DNA of 8,634 nucleotides from Thiotrichaceae bacterium (GTDB taxonomy: Bacteria > Pseudomonadota > Gammaproteobacteria > Thiotrichales > Thiotrichaceae). Location of the stretch: the NCBI GenBank assembly GCA_027030285.1, contig JALVFC010000395.1:1-8634 (forward strand), in the 5' to 3' direction. A model generated the notes under the pieces. It saw nothing but the letters and a program-made list of their open reading frames with translations, searched no databases and was not told where the DNA came from. Numbering within the stretch: position 1 is the first letter of the stretch; every line of letters starts with the position of its first letter. Of this stretch, positions 5,727-8,634 are shown one piece after another. Made by a program: the position numbers and the translations under genes.

Positions 5727-6503
5727 ATGCCAATTTCCATTAAAACCCCTGATGAAATAGAAAAGATGCGTGTTGCAGGCAAGCTGGCAGCAGATGTACT
5801 GGTGATGATAGAACCTTATATCAAGCCAGGCGTTAGCACTGATGAGCTGGATAAAATCTGCCATGACTATATCGTCAACGAACAGGATGCCATTCCTGCC
5901 CCGCTCAACTATAAGGGCTTCCCCAAATCTATTTGCACCTCTGTAAATCATCAGGTCTGCCACGGCATTCCCAGCAATAAAAAGCTTAAAAAAGGTGACA
6001 TTATCAACATTGATATCACCGTTATCAAAGACGGCTATCACGGTGATACCAGCAAAATGTTTTTTGTTGGCAAACCTGATGTGCGTGCAAAACGGATCTG
6101 TGAAGTCGCTCAGCAAGCATTGTATACCGGAATTAAAATGGTAAGGCCTGGCATCAGGCTCGGTGATATCGGTCATGCCATTCAAAGCTACGCAGAGTCA
6201 CATCATACTTCAATTGTGCGCGAATACTGTGGTCATGGCATTGGCAAAAAATTTCATGAAGAACCCCAGGTACTGCATTATGGCAAACCAGGCAACGGAG
6301 TAGAAATCAAGGAAGGCATGACGTTTACCATTGAGCCCATGATCAATCTTGGGAAACGTCACATCCGCACCCTGCCAGACAAATGGACAGTTGTTACCAA
6401 AGACCACAGCCTGTCTGCCCAATGGGAACACACCGTTCTGGTCACTGCCGATGGCTTTGAAATACTCACCCTGCGAGAGGAAGAAAGCCATTGGTCAGCG
6501 TAA
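5727..6503 (+). CDS. map: Type I methionine aminopeptidase
   Basis: Map is a cytosolic dinuclear metalloprotease that removes the initiator methionine from new proteins when the second residue is small, after deformylation. The 258-residue product (E. coli 264) has the full pita-bread active site: D96 (NIDITV), D107 (GYHGDTSKMF), H170 (EYCGHGIG), E203 (FTIEPMI) and E234 (AQWEHT), which match the five family metal ligands, plus H79 (NHQVCHGIP) and H177. There is no N-terminal zinc-finger extension, as in E. coli-type (type Ia) enzymes. The start follows AAGGA by 4 nt. The gene is divergent from rpsB, an arrangement conserved in Gammaproteobacteria that pairs N-terminal processing with ribosome synthesis. 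Its 3' end overlaps the glnD start by 13 nt. Confidence 0.98.
   Translation: MPISIKTPDEIEKMRVAGKLAADVLVMIEPYIKPGVSTDELDKICHDYIVNEQDAIPAPLNYKGFPKSICTSVNHQVCHGIPSNKKLKKGDIINIDITVIKDGYHGDTSKMFFVGKPDVRAKRICEVAQQALYTGIKMVRPGIRLGDIGHAIQSYAESHHTSIVREYCGHGIGKKFHEEPQVLHYGKPGNGVEIKEGMTFTIEPMINLGKRHIRTLPDKWTVVTKDHSLSAQWEHTVLVTADGFEILTLREEESHWSA
6475..6481 (+). promoter_or_regulatory. Shine-Dalgarno that sets the glnD TTG start
   Basis: GAGAGGA lies inside the last codons of map, 9 nt before a TTG at 6491. It is the only good ribosome binding site in the region and decides the start choice for glnD. Confidence 0.6.
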
Positions 6504-8634
6504 ACGAGTCGCTTGCCTGGCCTGATCCTTTTGAGCAGCATTTGCATGCCCTGCAAACCCTTGATCCGTCCAGCAATCAGGAAATTTATGCGGCGCTAAC
6601 CACTGGCAAAGAGATCATCGACGCAGCTTTTTATCAACAACAGACAGACATCCAGCAACTACTGGATGCCCATACCCGCCTGACAGATACCTTGCTTACC
6701 CGCCTGTGGCATCATCATTTTGCAGCAAACAGACACTCCATAGCCATTATTGCAGTGGGTGGATATGGGCGTGCAGAAATGCACCCCTACTCCGACATTG
6801 ACTTGTTGCTGCTACTAAAAGACGAACCTGATGAACATTGCCAGGCAGCGATCTCCAGTTTTATTACCCAGCTCTGGGACTTAAAACTGGATATCGGTCA
6901 TAGTGTACGCACTGTACCAGAATGCATCAGCCAGGCAGAAAATGACCTGACCGTGATTACCAACCTCATTGAGGCACGCTTTTTGTGTGGTAATGCAAGC
7001 CTGGCAGAACAGTTACAACAGCAAATTGCCACTGACAAACTGTGGGACAGCGAAAAATTCTTTCGCGCCAAACTGGGCGAACAACAGGAGCGATACAAAC
7101 GCTACGGCGACACCGCCTACCGCGTCGAACCCAACCTCAAAGACGGTCCCGGCGGGCTGCGGGATATCCACATGATCAGCTGGGTAACCAAACGCGCCTA
7201 CAACAACCTTTCATTGCACGAGCTCTACGAACTTCAGCTACTTACCGAAAAAGAATTTAACGCCCTGATAGAAAGCCGTGATTTTCTCTGGAAAGTGCGC
7301 TATGCCATGCACTTGCTGACAAAACGCAAAGAAGACAGGCTGCTTCTGGAACACCAGCAAAGCCTCGCCAAACTGTTTGGCTATGAAAGCGAGACAGCCA
7401 ATAAGGCGGTCGAGCATTTTATGCAACACTACTACCGCATTATCACCCAGATGGAACGCCTGAATGAATTGCTACTGGGCATTTTCCGCGACAAAATACT
7501 CACCAGCACGCAGACCGAGTCCGTCACAACAATCAATGACTGGTGCAGCCGCCAGGGCAACTACCTGCAAATCAGCCAGACGGATATATTTGAACAGCAA
7601 CCGCATACACTCCTGGAAATCTTCTACATTCTGCAAACCACTTCTGGCATACGCGGACTTACCCCAAGCTCCATCCGCCTGATTCATTCCCACCTGCACA
7701 TCATTGATGAACAGTACCGGGCGCAACGAAAACACCAGCAAATCTTTATGGACATCATGTCCGAATCACACGGCATCACCTACACCCTGCGCCGCATGAA
7801 CCGCTATGGCATCCTCGCCGCCTGGATTCCCGCCTTTGCCAATATCGTCGGACGCATGCAGTTTGACCTGTTCCACGCATACACTGTCGATGATCATACC
7901 CTGCGTGTCATCAGCATGATCCGGCGTAACAGCGTACCCAGGGGAGCTGAAGAAATGCCCTACGAAAGTCTGGTATTCAAGAGCCTGCCAGACCCCAAAC
8001 TGCTATACCTCGCCGGACTGTTCCACGACATCGCCAAAGGCAGAGGCGGCAGCCACTCCGAACTCGGTGCAGACGATGCCTATGCCTTTTGCCGCAAACA
8101 TCACCTCGACACATACGACTCCCACCTGGTGAGCTGGCTGGTTAAAAATCATCTACTGCTAAGTATGACCGCCCAGCAAAAAGACATCAGCGACCCGGAA
8201 GTCATTCAGGAATTTGCCCAGAAAATGATAGACCCCATTCGTCTGGACTATCTCTACCTGCTCACCATTGCAGATATTCGCGGCACCAACCCGGATTTAT
8301 GGAATGGCTGGAAACACTCACTCCTGCAGGGGCTCTACAAAAATACCCGCAAAGTACTCAAACACGGCATCTCACCGACCTCATACGCGGAACTTATCGC
8401 GCAAAAAAAAGCCTCCATCACAGAACAGGTTTCCCTGCTCAACCTGTCCAAAAAAGATGCGCAAAACTTCTGCAACCGCATGGGAGATGACTATTTGCTA
8501 CACCACTCGGTAGACATCATCCTATGGCAAATGTCGCATATACAGCGAGAAAACGTCTACCCCATCATTCAACTACGCAACGACAAAAAACACGACACCA
8601 CCGCACTCTTTATCTACGCCCACGGCTCCGATGA
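6491..8634 (+). CDS. glnD: Bifunctional [PII protein] uridylyltransferase / uridylyl-removing enzyme, 3' end cut by window
   Basis: GlnD senses glutamine and adds UMP to, or removes it from, PII proteins (GlnB/GlnK), which control glutamine synthetase activity and NtrBC. I read 714 uninterrupted codons plus two bases to the window edge; E. coli GlnD has 890 residues. The nucleotidyltransferase site is GGYGRAEMHPYSDIDLLL (90-107), with D102 and D104 as the metal acids. LKDGPGGLRDIH (216-227) is the conserved linker motif. MQFDLFHAYTVDDHT (456-470) and LFHDIAKGRGGSHS (510-523, with H512-D513) mark the HD uridylyl-removing domain. TALFIYAHG at the very end begins the first ACT domain, so both glutamine-sensing ACT domains are essentially outside. 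An in-frame TGA at 6458 limits the start, and no ATG precedes the catalytic motif. TTG 6491, with GAGAGGA upstream, is best; TTG 6542 is a poorer alternative. The 13-nt overlap with map implies coupled translation. Confidence 0.96.
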   Translation, partial: MVSVNESLAWPDPFEQHLHALQTLDPSSNQEIYAALTTGKEIIDAAFYQQQTDIQQLLDAHTRLTDTLLTRLWHHHFAANRHSIAIIAVGGYGRAEMHPYSDIDLLLLLKDEPDEHCQAAISSFITQLWDLKLDIGHSVRTVPECISQAENDLTVITNLIEARFLCGNASLAEQLQQQIATDKLWDSEKFFRAKLGEQQERYKRYGDTAYRVEPNLKDGPGGLRDIHMISWVTKRAYNNLSLHELYELQLLTEKEFNALIESRDFLWKVRYAMHLLTKRKEDRLLLEHQQSLAKLFGYESETANKAVEHFMQHYYRIITQMERLNELLLGIFRDKILTSTQTESVTTINDWCSRQGNYLQISQTDIFEQQPHTLLEIFYILQTTSGIRGLTPSSIRLIHSHLHIIDEQYRAQRKHQQIFMDIMSESHGITYTLRRMNRYGILAAWIPAFANIVGRMQFDLFHAYTVDDHTLRVISMIRRNSVPRGAEEMPYESLVFKSLPDPKLLYLAGLFHDIAKGRGGSHSELGADDAYAFCRKHHLDTYDSHLVSWLVKNHLLLSMTAQQKDISDPEVIQEFAQKMIDPIRLDYLYLLTIADIRGTNPDLWNGWKHSLLQGLYKNTRKVLKHGISPTSYAELIAQKKASITEQVSLLNLSKKDAQNFCNRMGDDYLLHHSVDIILWQMSHIQRENVYPIIQLRNDKKHDTTALFIYAHGSD

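Noticed and set aside
5724..6185. 153-codon open frame on the minus strand opposite map
   Set aside because: Map on the plus strand has all five metal ligands over the same DNA, and the antisense product resembles no protein family I recognise. It is a shadow frame.
1..8634. Mobile element, CRISPR array, tRNA or rRNA, defence or toxin-antitoxin cargo
   Set aside because: Every gene-sized frame is accounted for by a conserved housekeeping gene, spacers are short, and no repeat arrays, transposase motifs or RNA-gene folds were found by reading both strands.

Overview
The window is a block of core housekeeping genes from a gammaproteobacterium with a mid-range GC content. I see no mobile elements, CRISPR arrays, tRNAs, rRNAs or foreign cargo. 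The gene order is the classical rpsB-tsf-pyrH-frr-(isoprenoid/phospholipid genes) cluster on the minus strand, with divergent map-glnD on the plus strand. The order frr-uppS-cdsA-dxr, with dxr after cdsA, resembles Pseudomonas and related lineages rather than E. coli (frr-dxr-ispU-cdsA). The genus cannot be named from this window.

Minus strand, read right to left from position 5507: rpsB (ribosomal protein S2), tsf (EF-Ts), an intrinsic terminator, pyrH (UMP kinase), frr (ribosome recycling factor), uppS (undecaprenyl diphosphate synthase), cdsA (CDP-diacylglycerol synthase), and the N-terminal half of dxr (DXP reductoisomerase), which is cut by the left edge. The string joins translation (S2, EF-Ts, RRF), pyrimidine nucleotide supply (PyrH) and envelope precursor synthesis. 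Dxr supplies MEP-pathway isoprenoids, UppS turns isoprenoid diphosphates into the C55 wall carrier, and CdsA makes the phospholipid precursor from CTP.

Plus strand from 5727: map (methionine aminopeptidase), then glnD (PII uridylyltransferase/uridylyl-removing enzyme). glnD starts at a TTG inside the end of map and runs off the right edge after 714 complete codons, near the start of its ACT domains.

The regulatory DNA is the most informative part. The 219-bp divergent rpsB/map region holds an extended -10 promoter for rpsB with a GC-rich discriminator. It also holds a leader of about 167 nt with competing RNA pairings next to the rpsB Shine-Dalgarno, the layout expected for S2 autoregulation. 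The 119-nt rpsB-tsf spacer carries a long imperfect inverted repeat. The tsf-pyrH spacer carries a textbook terminator that ends only about 34 nt before pyrH. S2 has a C-terminal Ala/Glu-rich extension of about 45 residues, absent from the E. coli protein.

No gene-free stretch exceeds 300 bases. I found no convincing novel system here. The findings are regulatory and protein-tail details of a well-known locus.
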